A stretch of DNA of 64,000 nt from Candidatus Bipolaricaulis sibiricus (GCA_004102645.1 CP034928.1:1637656-1701655), one strand, 5' to 3'; positions 8,963 to 17,628 are shown, counted from the first letter of the stretch. The notes: generated by a model not told the origin, from the sequence alone. Made by a program: numbers and translations.

Positions 8963-9933
8963 AATCGGATCGTGTTGTCGCGCGAGGTCGTCACCACCCG
9001 AGCTCCGTCGGGAAAGACGATGAGACCCCAGATGCTGTCGCTATGCCCGGCGTGCTCGGAGACCATCGCCCGCGAGCCAACATCCCACACCTCCAACCGG
9101 TTCGAGAACCCACCGCAGAAGATTCGCTTACCGTCGGGAGAGAAGGCCATCACGTACAATGAACTCGCTCGCCCGCCACTGACCCTCTCCGCACGCAGCC
9201 GCACCGCCTCCTCCCAGGTGTCGGTGCGGTAGAGGCGGATCTCTCCAGGGTTGTTGACGCACCCCAGGAACTGCCCATCGGGGGAAAACGTGACGAAGTA
9301 CACGTTGATGCCGGCTTGGATCGGATCCCTACGCAGGCGCAACGAGTCCACGTCCCAGATCCGCACGTACCCATCGCATCCGCTCGTGGCCAGCGTGCGG
9401 CTGTCGGGGGAGAAGGTCACGCACCGCACCCACCCCATGTGTGCCCGGTCCTTGTTCTCGGCATCCACGAGTCGGGGCTCGATGAACAACCCGACCTCGA
9501 TCCATGTCGCGGTATCCCACAGGCGGACCGTGCCGTCGAACGCCCCCGACGCCAGAAGCGTCCCGTCGGGCGAGAAAGCCACCGACCACACAGAGAACCG
9601 GTGCGCGTATTTCTTGAACACGAGCTGCCCCGAGGCGATCTCCCACACGATGAGATGGCCGTCCTTGTCGCCCGCGGCGACGAACCGGCCGTTGGGAGAC
9701 ACAGCAAGCGAGACGACGAACGCCTCTGCTCCTCGCAGCGACTGAACGACCCGGCTCGGGCTCGCCCACGACCGGATTTCGACGGTGCGTCCCTGCCCCA
9801 CGGCGAACGTGTCCGCGCCCACCCGCGCCAAGGCGTGTTCGTCGAACGGCCCTTCGATCCCACCCTGGGCAGCCGCCGTGATCCCAAACGCCCCGCACAC
9901 AGTCAAGACCGAGACCGCCACCCATCGCATCAT
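8944..9933 (-). CDS. Secreted WD40 beta-propeller protein
   Basis: 329 residues: signal peptide (MMRWVAVSVLTVCGAFGI, cleavage near TAAAQ) then about seven WD40 blades, six of them obvious, e.g. VAFSPDGTLLASGAFDG, VRLWDTATW, VRIWDVDSL and IRLWTIGN. Likely an exported scaffold or binding propeller; partner unknown. The ATG start is supported by AGGAGG six bases upstream; the frame is open far upstream only as the antisense of dprA. Precedes the uracil-DNA glycosylase gene, an odd partner for an exported protein. Confidence 0.85.
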   Translation of the reverse strand: MMRWVAVSVLTVCGAFGITAAAQGGIEGPFDEHALARVGADTFAVGQGRTVEIRSWASPSRVVQSLRGAEAFVVSLAVSPNGRFVAAGDKDGHLIVWEIASGQLVFKKYAHRFSVWSVAFSPDGTLLASGAFDGTVRLWDTATWIEVGLFIEPRLVDAENKDRAHMGWVRCVTFSPDSRTLATSGCDGYVRIWDVDSLRLRRDPIQAGINVYFVTFSPDGQFLGCVNNPGEIRLYRTDTWEEAVRLRAERVSGGRASSLYVMAFSPDGKRIFCGGFSNRLEVWDVGSRAMVSEHAGHSDSIWGLIVFPDGARVVTTSRDNTIRLWTIGN

Positions 9934-9996
9934 CGCTGGCCTCCTAGGAGGCCATCCTACCCCATCCACACCAGATCCGGCTACCATCATCGGGCG

Positions 9997-11058
9997 ATGG
10001 ACCGCACGCTGGCCTGGGTGGGCCTGAACCTGCTCCCGTCCCTCACCCCGCGCCGCCGGGACCTCCTGGTGCGGAGGTGCGGAGGCCCGGTGGAGGGATG
10101 GCAGTGCCTGGAGGGACCCCTCCCCGACGATCTCCAGGAGGCGATCGGCGCCAAGGTTCTCTCCGAGTACAGGAGTGCCGATCCGGAACGGGAGCTGGAC
10201 CCGGCACGCCGCCGTGGGGCGCGGGTGATCACGGTGGACGACGCCGACTATCCCCCACCCCTGCGCGCCATCCCTGCAGCCCCACCAGTTCTCTACGTGC
10301 TCGGGAGCTGGGAGCCCGCCGATGTCCGGGCGGTGGCGGTCGTCGGCACCCGCCGATGCACGAGCTACGGGCGGCTCGTGGCGCGGAAGCTGGGGGCAGA
10401 GCTGGCCGCTCGCGGTGTCACCGTTGTGTCGGGACTCGCCCCGGGGATCGATGCCGCAGCCCACGATGGAGCGTTGACCGCTGGACGCACGGTGGCTGTC
10501 CTCGGGACCGGCTTGGGGAACCCGTACCCAGCAGGGAGCGAAGGGCGGATCGAGGGGATCGCTTCCCGCGGGGCCGTCATATCCGAGTTCCCCTGGACCA
10601 CACGCGGATCGCAGTGGACGTTCCCCCGTCGAAACCGCATCATCGCTGGCCTGTCCCAACTCGTGGTCGTGGTAGAGGCGCCAGAGCGATCAGGCGCTCT
10701 CATCACGGTGGACTACGCCCTCGCTCAGGGCAAGGACGTCCTCGCCGTACCAGGCCCCATCACGTCCGAGGCCTCGATGGGCTCGAACCGGCTGATCCAA
10801 GATGGGGCTAGACCCGTTCTCTGCGCTGGGGACATCTTGTCCGAGCTGGGGATGCCATCGTTGCCCCTTGCCTCCCCGCCGGCCCTCAAGCCCGAGGCCC
10901 AACGGGTGTACGACCTCCTGTCCCACGAGCCCCTCGACCCATCCGAGATGGTTGCCCAAACAGGCCTGTCACACGCAACGGTCGCCCGGATCTTGCTCGA
11001 CCTCGTCCTGTCCGGGCACGTCCACGAGCTGCCAGGCCGCAAGTACGTTCGGGCGTGA
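9997..11058 (+). CDS. dprA: DNA processing protein DprA
   Basis: Loads RecA on incoming single-stranded DNA during transformation. 353 residues. The Rossmann-like core has VVGTRRCTSYG, VSGLAPGIDAAAHDGAL, GSQWTFPRRNRIIAGLS and the SGALITVDYALAQGK block; residues from about 290 form the DprA winged helix (LSHEPLDPSEMVAQTGLS). An N-terminal helical part precedes the core. ATG at 9997 is chosen; the ORF is open upstream only as the shadow of the WD40 gene. Together with comEC it indicates a competence pathway. Confidence 0.94.
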   Translation: MDRTLAWVGLNLLPSLTPRRRDLLVRRCGGPVEGWQCLEGPLPDDLQEAIGAKVLSEYRSADPERELDPARRRGARVITVDDADYPPPLRAIPAAPPVLYVLGSWEPADVRAVAVVGTRRCTSYGRLVARKLGAELAARGVTVVSGLAPGIDAAAHDGALTAGRTVAVLGTGLGNPYPAGSEGRIEGIASRGAVISEFPWTTRGSQWTFPRRNRIIAGLSQLVVVVEAPERSGALITVDYALAQGKDVLAVPGPITSEASMGSNRLIQDGARPVLCAGDILSELGMPSLPLASPPALKPEAQRVYDLLSHEPLDPSEMVAQTGLSHATVARILLDLVLSGHVHELPGRKYVRA

Positions 11059-11190
11059 AGTGTAGTGTATGTTACAGATCAGGAGCGAATTCCTCGTTAT
11101 ACTCCTCCCGGCTGTCCCACGGGAGACGCCCCCGTGGGGCGCTTGCGATGGACAACTGAGGAGCCATGAGATGAACCAAGGGAGGCGACG

Positions 11191-13299
11191 ATGAGGAAAA
11201 CCCTGTTGTTCGTGGTATGGTGTGCCCTCGCTCTGACGGCGTGGGCGGCCCCGCAGCGGCTGGCGTTCATCCTTGACGCATCGGACTCGATGAACATCGG
11301 CCTTGACGGCGGCCCCACCCGGTTCGCGTGGGCCAAGGAGGCCTTGACGTTGGTTCTAGACGACCTCTCGGACGAGACGTCGTTTGCGGTCGCGGTGTTC
11401 GGCCACCGGATACCGAAGACGCAGGAGCCAGCAACGTGCCGTGACATCGAACTCATCGCGTCCTTGGGAACCTACGGCGCAGTGGATCGCGCCGTACTCA
11501 AGGCCACGATCGCCAACCTGGTTGCGATGGGGAAGACCCCGCTCGCCGAGTCGCTCCGATTCATTGCAGGAAGAGTCCCCGCACCGGCGCGCATTGTTCT
11601 GCTTACCGACGGAGGGGAGACGTGCGGGGGAGACCCGGTCGCGGAGGCGCGGCGCCTGTGCGCGTTGGGGTACACGGTAGATGTGGTTGGCTTGGCCCTC
11701 ACCCCCGCTGATGAGCAGGCACTCCGCGCGATCGCTGCAGCGGGGTGTGGCCAGTTTATCGTCGTAGCAGAACCGAAAGATCTTGTTCCGTTGTTCCGTG
11801 AATTTGTGATCCCGACGCCTCCGATTCCGGCGCCAACGATTCCGCACTGCCTCGCCACGTACAAGGTTGACCCCGCCATCGTCGCCCTGCTCCTGAAGCA
11901 TCTTCCCTATGCACCATGCACGGACCCGATGTGGCACGTGATCCTGTGCTTCCTCGAGCAGAACCCACCCGCCAAGATCATCGTCGGAACTGAAGGTGAT
12001 GACGTCCTGTTCGGAACGCCGGGCAACGACCTGATCCTCGGCCTGGGTGGCGACGATCAGATCTTCGGGTTCGCCGGGAACGATCTCCTCATCGGCGGCC
12101 CGGGGAACGACCTCATCCAGGGAGGCGATGGCGACGACCTCATTCTGGGTGGACCAGGCAATGACCTCCTGTTCGGCGGTGCCGGCGACGACATGATCTA
12201 CGGTGAGGATGGCGACGACCGGATCGAGGGCGAGGCCGGGAACGACAAGCTGTTCGGCGGTCCGGGCAACGACATCATCCTCGGCGGTCCTGGCTGCAAC
12301 GTGATCGACGGTGGCCCCGGGAAGAACTTCATCTACGATGAGGGAACGTGCGCCCCGCGGCCACTGGCTCCCGACTGCACGCCAGTCTGCGCGCCGCCTG
12401 TTCCCGCGACACCGAAGCCGACCATCTCCCCCACCTGCCAGGTCGCCCCGGAGATCAAGACGGTCGTCGAAGGAGGAAGCATTGTCCTGCGCGCAATCGT
12501 TCACGATCCCGACGGGGACCCGGTCCGGGTAACGTGGTCGGCTCCCAAGGGCCATTTCTCCGATCCACACGCGTTCGAGCCCACGTACTACGCGCCGTGG
12601 GTCAAGTCGTGCGATGGCGAACGGATCGAGATCACCCTCACAGCGGTCGACGCTTGCGGCGCGCAGGCAGTGGATAAGCTCGTTCTCCACGTGCTCAACG
12701 TGAACCATCCGCCAGTGGTGGACGCCGGGCCGGATCTCGCGGTGGACGAGGGCGGCAAGATCAGGCTCCTTGCCTCGGCCTGTGACCCTGACGACGATGC
12801 GTTGTCCTTCCTCTGGACGATTGGTTGTGGCCGCGGATCGCTCGACAACCCGCGGGCCCTTCAGCCGATCTACACAGCCCCGCTCACCTCGCGGTGTGAG
12901 GGAGAGACGGTCGAGCTCACCCTCACCGTGACCGACGCCTGCGGTGCGGTGGCCCAGGACACGGTGCGGATCCACGTGCGAAACCTGAACAAGCCGCCGT
13001 GGGCTGATGCCGGGCCCGACCTCCAGGTACCCGAGAAGGCGCAGATCATGATCCTCGGCCAGGCCGGGGACCCCGACGGCGAGAAGCTCACCGTCACCTG
13101 GTGGGCGAGCGCGGGGACCCTTCTCAACGCCGACACCCTGTGCCCGATCTTCGTCGCTCCCGAGGTCGAGGGCTGTGACCACATGCTGGTTACGGTCACC
13201 CTGTGCGTCATGGATCCGTGCGGCGCTGTCGCCCAGGACTCGCTTGTGATCAAGGTCCTCAACGTGAACCGGCCGCCGCAGGTCAAGGCAGATCCGTAG
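11191..13299 (+). CDS. Secreted VWA, RTX-repeat and PKD-like domain protein
   Basis: 702-residue exported protein, architecture: signal peptide (1-19), von Willebrand A domain (about 22-190) with intact MIDAS residues D29, S31, S33 and LLTDGGETCGG, a Cys-containing linker, an RTX/hemolysin-type calcium block of tandem GGPGNDLIxGG nonapeptides (about 262-385), then three PKD/cadherin-like repeats (about 415-505, 506-600, 605-700), each with NVNHPPxVDAGPD-type boundaries and a Cys pair (RCEGE and DACGA types). Probably a calcium-dependent surface adhesion or matrix protein. SD GGGAGG; TTATACT at 11099 may be a -10. Followed by a strong terminator, so monocistronic. No C-terminal anchor seen. 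Confidence 0.85.
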   Translation: MRKTLLFVVWCALALTAWAAPQRLAFILDASDSMNIGLDGGPTRFAWAKEALTLVLDDLSDETSFAVAVFGHRIPKTQEPATCRDIELIASLGTYGAVDRAVLKATIANLVAMGKTPLAESLRFIAGRVPAPARIVLLTDGGETCGGDPVAEARRLCALGYTVDVVGLALTPADEQALRAIAAAGCGQFIVVAEPKDLVPLFREFVIPTPPIPAPTIPHCLATYKVDPAIVALLLKHLPYAPCTDPMWHVILCFLEQNPPAKIIVGTEGDDVLFGTPGNDLILGLGGDDQIFGFAGNDLLIGGPGNDLIQGGDGDDLILGGPGNDLLFGGAGDDMIYGEDGDDRIEGEAGNDKLFGGPGNDIILGGPGCNVIDGGPGKNFIYDEGTCAPRPLAPDCTPVCAPPVPATPKPTISPTCQVAPEIKTVVEGGSIVLRAIVHDPDGDPVRVTWSAPKGHFSDPHAFEPTYYAPWVKSCDGERIEITLTAVDACGAQAVDKLVLHVLNVNHPPVVDAGPDLAVDEGGKIRLLASACDPDDDALSFLWTIGCGRGSLDNPRALQPIYTAPLTSRCEGETVELTLTVTDACGAVAQDTVRIHVRNLNKPPWADAGPDLQVPEKAQIMILGQAGDPDGEKLTVTWWASAGTLLNADTLCPIFVAPEVEGCDHMLVTVTLCVMDPCGAVAQDSLVIKVLNVNRPPQVKADP

Positions 13300-13324
13300 G
13301 ACCACGCACTCCTGGTGACCAAGG

Positions 13325-13357
13325 ACGGGGCCGCCCCCAGGCGGCCCCGTTTCTTGG
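13325..13357 (+). terminator. Rho-independent terminator after the VWA-RTX gene
   Basis: Perfect 11-bp stem ACGGGGCCGCC/GGCGGCCCCGT with a 4-base loop, followed by TTTCTTGGTT. It ends 26 bases after the VWA-RTX stop. The same 11-bp stem recurs at 19690-19714. Confidence 0.85.
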
Positions 13358-13376
13358 TTCAGGCACCCGGCGACGA

Positions 13377-13649
13377 TCAGCCCTTGCCCAGCCTATCCCT
13401 GATCTCGCCCAGCGTGTCGAGAATCCGAAACACCACGATGAGCAGCTCGCACCAGATGCGCACGCCGAGGGGCCCCAAGAGGATGACCAGGATTCCCGTG
13501 AGTACTGTCGTGCCGCCGCCGTACGTCGCCGATGCACCGCTGACGATGCTGACCAGCCCGACGATCACACAGGCGACGATGCCAACCCAGAAGATCACCT
13601 GGATCGCAACGGGGGTGATCATCTTCCGAAACGATAGATAGTCCTGCAT
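13377..13649 (-). CDS. DUF4282 small membrane protein
   Basis: 90 residues with two transmembrane helices (about 13-35 and 45-70) and the DUF4282 blocks YLSFRKMITPVAIQVIFW and VRIWCELLIVVFRI. Function unknown. ATG start with AAAGGAGG upstream; TATACT about 20 bases before the start is a candidate -10. It ends 20 bases from the terminator of the convergent VWA-RTX gene. Confidence 0.8.
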   Translation of the reverse strand: MQDYLSFRKMITPVAIQVIFWVGIVACVIVGLVSIVSGASATYGGGTTVLTGILVILLGPLGVRIWCELLIVVFRILDTLGEIRDRLGKG

Positions 13650-13685
13650 GTGTGCCTCCTTTGGCCGGAGTATAGGAACCCGGAT

Positions 13686-14255
13686 CTAGGGGAGACAACT
13701 CGACGCCGGGATGTCGGTGAGTCCCTCCGCGCACATGATCCGCTGCGGCGGACAGAACAGGGCCGGCAGCTCGGCGGCCACGGACTCCCCGATCGGGTTC
13801 CCTCCCCGCGCAAGAAAGTGGGCCAGATGCGCATGGAGGCACTTCACGCGCTGCCTGTTGCTCAGCCCGGCGATCCCCGTCTGCAGCCGGTCGAGAGCCC
13901 CGACCTTCCCGAGAAAACCCCGTTCTTCGGGCGACAGAAGGGCGGCTCGTTCCCGTCGGTAGCTCTCGTGCGCCTCCGCGTACCGACAGACGAGGTCAGG
14001 CTGCACCGCCAGGAGATCCTCGTACCTCCGCACCCCGCCTCCGGATTCCACACGCGCCACCTCGGCTGTCAGGTACGGGCACGATAGCCAGAACAGGGTC
14101 GGGAACACCCCGAACTCCGCTCCCTGGCGGTGGAGGGGGTGAGTGAGGATCACCTGAGGGTAGCCGTAGGGACAGCGGTGTGCCACGGCGACGGCACCCG
14201 TCGGAGGCCGCCCGATCTGTCGCTCGACAACCCTGCGATCCGCGGGAGAAAGCAC
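13686..14255 (-). CDS. DUF501 domain protein
   Basis: 189 residues. VERQIGRPPTGAVAVAHRC followed by CPYGYPQVI and FPTLFWLSCPYLTAEVARVE is the DUF501 pattern; the C-terminal half (YEDLLAVQPDLVCRYAEAHE onward, with NRQRVKCLHAHLAHFLA) is typical too, and the conserved Cys and His suggest metal or redox use. Function unknown. GTG at 14255 is chosen; TTG at 14261 would overlap the lplA-like stop as TTGA and is a close alternative. Last gene of the lipoate operon; in actinobacteria the family sits near eno, so the link with lipoate may be accidental. Confidence 0.75.
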   Translation of the reverse strand: MLSPADRRVVERQIGRPPTGAVAVAHRCPYGYPQVILTHPLHRQGAEFGVFPTLFWLSCPYLTAEVARVESGGGVRRYEDLLAVQPDLVCRYAEAHESYRRERAALLSPEERGFLGKVGALDRLQTGIAGLSNRQRVKCLHAHLAHFLARGGNPIGESVAAELPALFCPPQRIMCAEGLTDIPASSCLP

Positions 14256-14257
14256 GT

Positions 14258-14980
14258 TCAACCCGCTCCGCGGGCGGAAGCCAGGCGGATGTCCGCCAGC
14301 GCCCACTCGTGCAGAGAGATCGTCTCCATACCGGCCCGCCCTAGCGGGCGAAACGCAGCCAGAATGGTTCGTACTCCCTCTTCGATCGGGACCGCACGGC
14401 CGATGAGGGACCCCAGGTCGCCCACCACAGCCGGTCTCGAGGCGACACCGCGCGGGGAATAGCCCGGACGCAGGGCAAGGAGAAGCGTGTCCATTGGAAT
14501 CACGTCCGCCGCGAGAATGAGCGTTCCGTGGTGAAGAACAGCCCGTCGACGCAGCTGCGCTGACCCGGAGATCTTGCGGTCTCCGGCGAACACGGCTCCA
14601 TCGCGCGCATCCACCGGCAGACCCAGACGACGACGTACGGTCTGAGCGAGGTGGTCTGTGATTAGATCCTGGGACTCCCGCACAGAAGTCCATGGATCGA
14701 CAAGCGGGAGGCAAAGACTGAAGTTGAGGTTTCCGGGGTGATGGTAGACGGCACCGCCTCCCGACGACCGCTGCAGCACAGGGATCCTGAACTCTTTGCA
14801 GGCGGTGAGATCGGCTTCGTCCTCGATGCGCTGTCCGCGTCCCACGACCACGCACCGGGGGTTGCGCCAGATGCGCAGCGTGGGGGGCGAATTCCCGCAC
14901 GCCACCGCGGAGAGGATCGCCTCGTCCAAAGCAAGGTTGAGCGCGGGATCGCGGTAGGGGAGGTCGAGAAGGATCCTCAT
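14258..14980 (-). CDS. Lipoate-protein ligase A family protein
   Basis: 240 residues of the BPL/LplA catalytic fold. RSSGGGAVYHHPGNLNFS is the ligase glycine-rich motif and RKISGSAQ holds the lysine that contacts lipoyl-AMP. It lacks the separate C-terminal domain of E. coli LplA. It overlaps the lipA stop as ATGA. Beside LipB and LipA it may scavenge free lipoate or act as a lipoyl relay (LipM/LipL-like); motifs alone do not separate these roles. Confidence 0.82.
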   Translation of the reverse strand: MRILLDLPYRDPALNLALDEAILSAVACGNSPPTLRIWRNPRCVVVGRGQRIEDEADLTACKEFRIPVLQRSSGGGAVYHHPGNLNFSLCLPLVDPWTSVRESQDLITDHLAQTVRRRLGLPVDARDGAVFAGDRKISGSAQLRRRAVLHHGTLILAADVIPMDTLLLALRPGYSPRGVASRPAVVGDLGSLIGRAVPIEEGVRTILAAFRPLGRAGMETISLHEWALADIRLASARGAG

Positions 14981-15843
14981 CGCAGCGCCGCGTACGCTTC
15001 GGCGGCCCGGAACGAGGTTCGGGCGAACGGTGCCGCTACAACGGCCCCGAAACCGAGATCGCGCGCCCGGTCTTCCCAGTAGCGGAATTCCTGCGGTGTC
15101 ACGTAGCGCACCACGGGAACCTGGGCCGGCGTCGGGCGGAGGTACTGCCCGAGCACAACCACATCTACCCCCGCCGCCCGCAGGTCGGCGAGGGTTTCTC
15201 CGATTTCCGCATCGGTCTCTCCAAGCCCAAGGAGCAACGATGACTTGGTGACGATCCCCGGCGCGAGCTCCCTGAGGTGTCGCAGAACGTCGAGCGAGGT
15301 CACGTAGCTGGCGCGGGAATCCCGGACGGACAGACTCAACCGCTCCACGGTCTCCACGTTATGCCCTACGACGTGAGGACCGGAGCCTACCACCACCCTC
15401 AGTGCGTCCCGATCCCCCCCGAAGTCCGGGACCAGCGCCTCTACCCGTGCCTCGGGCACGACCTCCCGGACACGGCCGATCGTCGCTGCGTAGTGTGACG
15501 CCCCGCCATCGGGAAGGTCGTCTCGGTCCACCGACGTAAGAACCACGTACCGCAGATGAAGCTCGGACACCGCACGCGCAAGACGGGTCGGCTCCTCCGG
15601 GTCGGGAGGCGCGGGCCGGCCGTGACGAACCGCACAGAACCGGCAGGCACGGGTGCACACGTCGCCGAGGATCATGAACGTCGCCGTGCCGGCCCCCCAG
15701 CAGGCGGGAAGGTTGGGGCACCGTGCAGACCGGCACACCGTGTGGATCCTGTGCCTGTCCAGAACCTCGTCCACGCGGCGCGCCCCCCCCACGGCGGCCG
15801 TGGAGACCTCAACCCTTAACCAGTCAGGCTTTCGCTCATCCAC
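14977..15843 (-). CDS. lipA: Lipoyl synthase
   Basis: Radical SAM enzyme that inserts two sulfurs into octanoyl groups on lipoyl domains. 288 residues, the usual length. The auxiliary cluster ligands CRSARCPNLPACW and the radical SAM CTRACRFC are complete, as are LTSVDRDDLPDGGASHY and MKSSLLLG-type (here VTKSSLLLGLGET) blocks. The final RSSYHA-type tail appears as RTSFRAAEAY. Overlaps lipB upstream by 28 bases and the lplA-like gene downstream by 4. Confidence 0.96.
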   Translation of the reverse strand: MDERKPDWLRVEVSTAAVGGARRVDEVLDRHRIHTVCRSARCPNLPACWGAGTATFMILGDVCTRACRFCAVRHGRPAPPDPEEPTRLARAVSELHLRYVVLTSVDRDDLPDGGASHYAATIGRVREVVPEARVEALVPDFGGDRDALRVVVGSGPHVVGHNVETVERLSLSVRDSRASYVTSLDVLRHLRELAPGIVTKSSLLLGLGETDAEIGETLADLRAAGVDVVVLGQYLRPTPAQVPVVRYVTPQEFRYWEDRARDLGFGAVVAAPFARTSFRAAEAYAALR

Positions 15844-16511
15844 GCCGCGATCACCTCCTCGCTAGCCGGGCGGATCTCCTCACCCAACACGTCGGACACC
15901 GCTGCCCGCGCGGCTACCCACGCCTCACCCATCGAGACCGGCCGGTCAAGGGTATCCGCGATCGACACCGCCTTCGCTCCGGCGATCCCGCACGGGATGA
16001 TCCACTGAAAGCCGTCCGGGTCGAGATCCACGTTCAGGGCGAGCCCGTGCATTGTGACCCAATCTCGGACATGGATCCCCACCGCGCCGAGCTTGCCCCG
16101 CTCGTGCCAGACTCCGGGGAATCCCCTGCGGCGCTCCGCCTCCACCCCGAGTGAACGCGCGATGCGGATCATGATCTCCTCGAGGTCGGCCACGTAGCGG
16201 TGCAGGTCCTTTCCCCGCCCTCGTAGGTCGAGGATGGGGTACAGGACAAGCTGTCCCGGCCCGTGGTACGTGACATCGCCCCCCCGCTCTATCGCGACGA
16301 TCTCGACGCCGAAGGAGGCGAGCGTCTCGGGGGGAGCGAGGATGTGTGCCTCAGTTCCCCCTCGCCCAATCGTGATCACGGGATCGTGCTCCAGGGCTAG
16401 GACCGTGTCACGAATCCTACCGTCCCGGCGCAGTCGATGAAGATGGCGCTGAAGCTTCAGGGCCAACCCGTAGCGGACTCGGCCGAGATCAGCGTAGAGA
16501 AAAGAGCTCAC
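15816..16511 (-). CDS. lipB: Octanoyltransferase LipB
   Basis: Moves octanoate from acyl carrier protein to lipoyl domains. 231 residues. RGGDVTYHGPGQLVLYP is the substrate loop, HGLALNV a conserved block, and the catalytic Cys (IIPCGI) and Lys (GAKAVSI) are both present. Starts as ATGA on the stop of the free lipoyl-domain gene. Together with lipA and the lplA-like gene it gives a complete de novo lipoylation route. Confidence 0.95.
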   Translation of the reverse strand: MSSFLYADLGRVRYGLALKLQRHLHRLRRDGRIRDTVLALEHDPVITIGRGGTEAHILAPPETLASFGVEIVAIERGGDVTYHGPGQLVLYPILDLRGRGKDLHRYVADLEEIMIRIARSLGVEAERRRGFPGVWHERGKLGAVGIHVRDWVTMHGLALNVDLDPDGFQWIIPCGIAGAKAVSIADTLDRPVSMGEAWVAARAAVSDVLGEEIRPASEEVIAAWMSESLTG

Positions 16512-16741
16512 CCACTCCTCAGACGGGCGATCGTCTCGCCAGGCCGGGTCGACTCGCCGGAACCCACCAGAATCTGGTCAACGATGCCTGTGCCGGGCGC
16601 TTCGACCACAAACACCGCCTTGTCCGCCTCGACCTCGGCCACCGCGTCCCCGGTCTGAACCCGATCGCCCGGCCCGACGAGCCAGCGGACGAGCTGGACT
16701 CTCCCCACCTCTCCGAGGTCAGGCACGACGATGTCCATCAT
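16508..16741 (-). CDS. Free-standing lipoyl (biotinyl/lipoyl attachment) domain
   Basis: 77 residues forming one complete flattened beta-barrel lipoyl domain and nothing else: IVVPDLGEVGRVQLVRWLV at the N-terminus, the attachment Lys in EADKAVFVVEAP (Lys41), and a C-terminal PGETIARL strand. The DK pair favours lipoate over biotin (which uses MKM). The start has AAAGGAGG upstream. It is the first gene of the lip operon and overlaps lipB by 4 bases. It could be a swinging carrier for a 2-oxoacid dehydrogenase or glycine cleavage-like system whose other subunits lie elsewhere. Confidence 0.85.
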   Translation of the reverse strand: MMDIVVPDLGEVGRVQLVRWLVGPGDRVQTGDAVAEVEADKAVFVVEAPGTGIVDQILVGSGESTRPGETIARLRSG

Positions 16742-16787
16742 GACCTCCTTTCGGGTCCATTCTAAGGTCTGGGGCTGCCCAGGAACA

Positions 16788-16810
16788 GACCGCCCCGGTC
16801 TGGGGCGGTC
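16788..16810 (-). terminator. Hairpin between the Cys-rich gene and the lip operon
   Basis: Perfect inverted repeat GACCGCCCC-5-GGGGCGGTC just downstream of the minus-strand Cys-rich gene, followed by TGTTCCTGG. The T-tract is weak, so it may be a poor or Rho-assisted terminator. A TAGAAT (-10-like) for the lip operon lies about 20 bases further on. Confidence 0.5.
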
Positions 16811-16835
16811 CGCGCGAGCTCCGACAGGAGTGGGT

Positions 16836-17465
16836 TCAGGTCGTTGGGCGTTCGACAACCACCTCGGGTCCCATCCCCCCACACCCCCCGTCCTGCAGGG
16901 GGACATTGCACAGGCCTCGGTAGCAGGCACCGTTCGCTGGCAGGAACAGCCCGTAGGCAGTTGGGTCCTCTCCGTTCGCAGCCAACGCCCGCGCCACATA
17001 GTAGTCGCCGTGGATGAAGCGGAGCCACTGGTCCATCGCCCGCGTGACCTCGTCGGCTGGATACCCGTTGCGGACCAGATAGGACCCCAAGCCCCGCGCT
17101 GTACGGACCACGTTGCAGATGAGCCCGCCGCGCTCGCAACAGCAATGGGCGAGGGGGTTGTCGTCACAACACGGGGCGGCCAGCGGAGCGAGGGCGGCTT
17201 CAAGGATCTCTGCTTCCGTCGCCGTCAACCGAAGGGTGTCGTACCACATGGCGAACAACTGAGCATTCGTCCACGCGAGCGGGAGCCCGTACACCGTCGC
17301 TAGTCCCTCCTTGGGCACGTTCTCGGTGTAGAGCGGCGCGAGCGACAGAGCCCCTTTGGAAGAAGCCAAGGCTGCCATCCCCCCGGTGAGCACACTCCCC
17401 ACAACCACGAGGAGGATGCCCCTGCGGATGGCCCTACTCCTCACGCGGATCTCGCTTTCCAGCAT
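16836..17465 (-). CDS. Secreted cysteine-rich protein of unknown function
   Basis: 209 residues. An N-terminal transmembrane or signal segment (RGILLVVVGSVLTGGMAAL, about 15-33) is followed by a mature region with two cysteine clusters: CCDDNPLAHCCCERGGLIC near residue 100, and CYRGLC...GGCGG near the C-terminus. The clustering suggests metal or haem binding outside the cytoplasm; no known motif (such as CxxCH) is present. ATG start is supported by AGAAGGAGG. Not recognised by me beyond this. Confidence 0.65.
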   Translation of the reverse strand: MLESEIRVRSRAIRRGILLVVVGSVLTGGMAALASSKGALSLAPLYTENVPKEGLATVYGLPLAWTNAQLFAMWYDTLRLTATEAEILEAALAPLAAPCCDDNPLAHCCCERGGLICNVVRTARGLGSYLVRNGYPADEVTRAMDQWLRFIHGDYYVARALAANGEDPTAYGLFLPANGACYRGLCNVPLQDGGCGGMGPEVVVERPTT

Positions 17466-17628
17466 CGAACCTCCTTCTCATCCGTTCCGTGGGACTGTGA
17501 TCCTTGGTGGTGGAGAGGGTGTCGAGCGTGTGTGCAGGAAACATGAACGCGTTCAGGCGCCACCGGATTGCTCCCTGTGGATGGGCGTTGCGACCCTACC
17601 CCACTTGGGATGGATGGCGTGCGGAGCC

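Noticed and set aside
8944-10659. WD40 protein as a 571-residue protein with an N-terminal extension
   Set aside because: The extra 242 residues are antisense to dprA; an SD, ATG and signal peptide lie at 9933.
11356-13305. 649-codon minus-strand frame over the VWA-RTX gene
   Set aside because: Composition of an antisense shadow; the plus strand has signal peptide, MIDAS and RTX repeats and a terminator.
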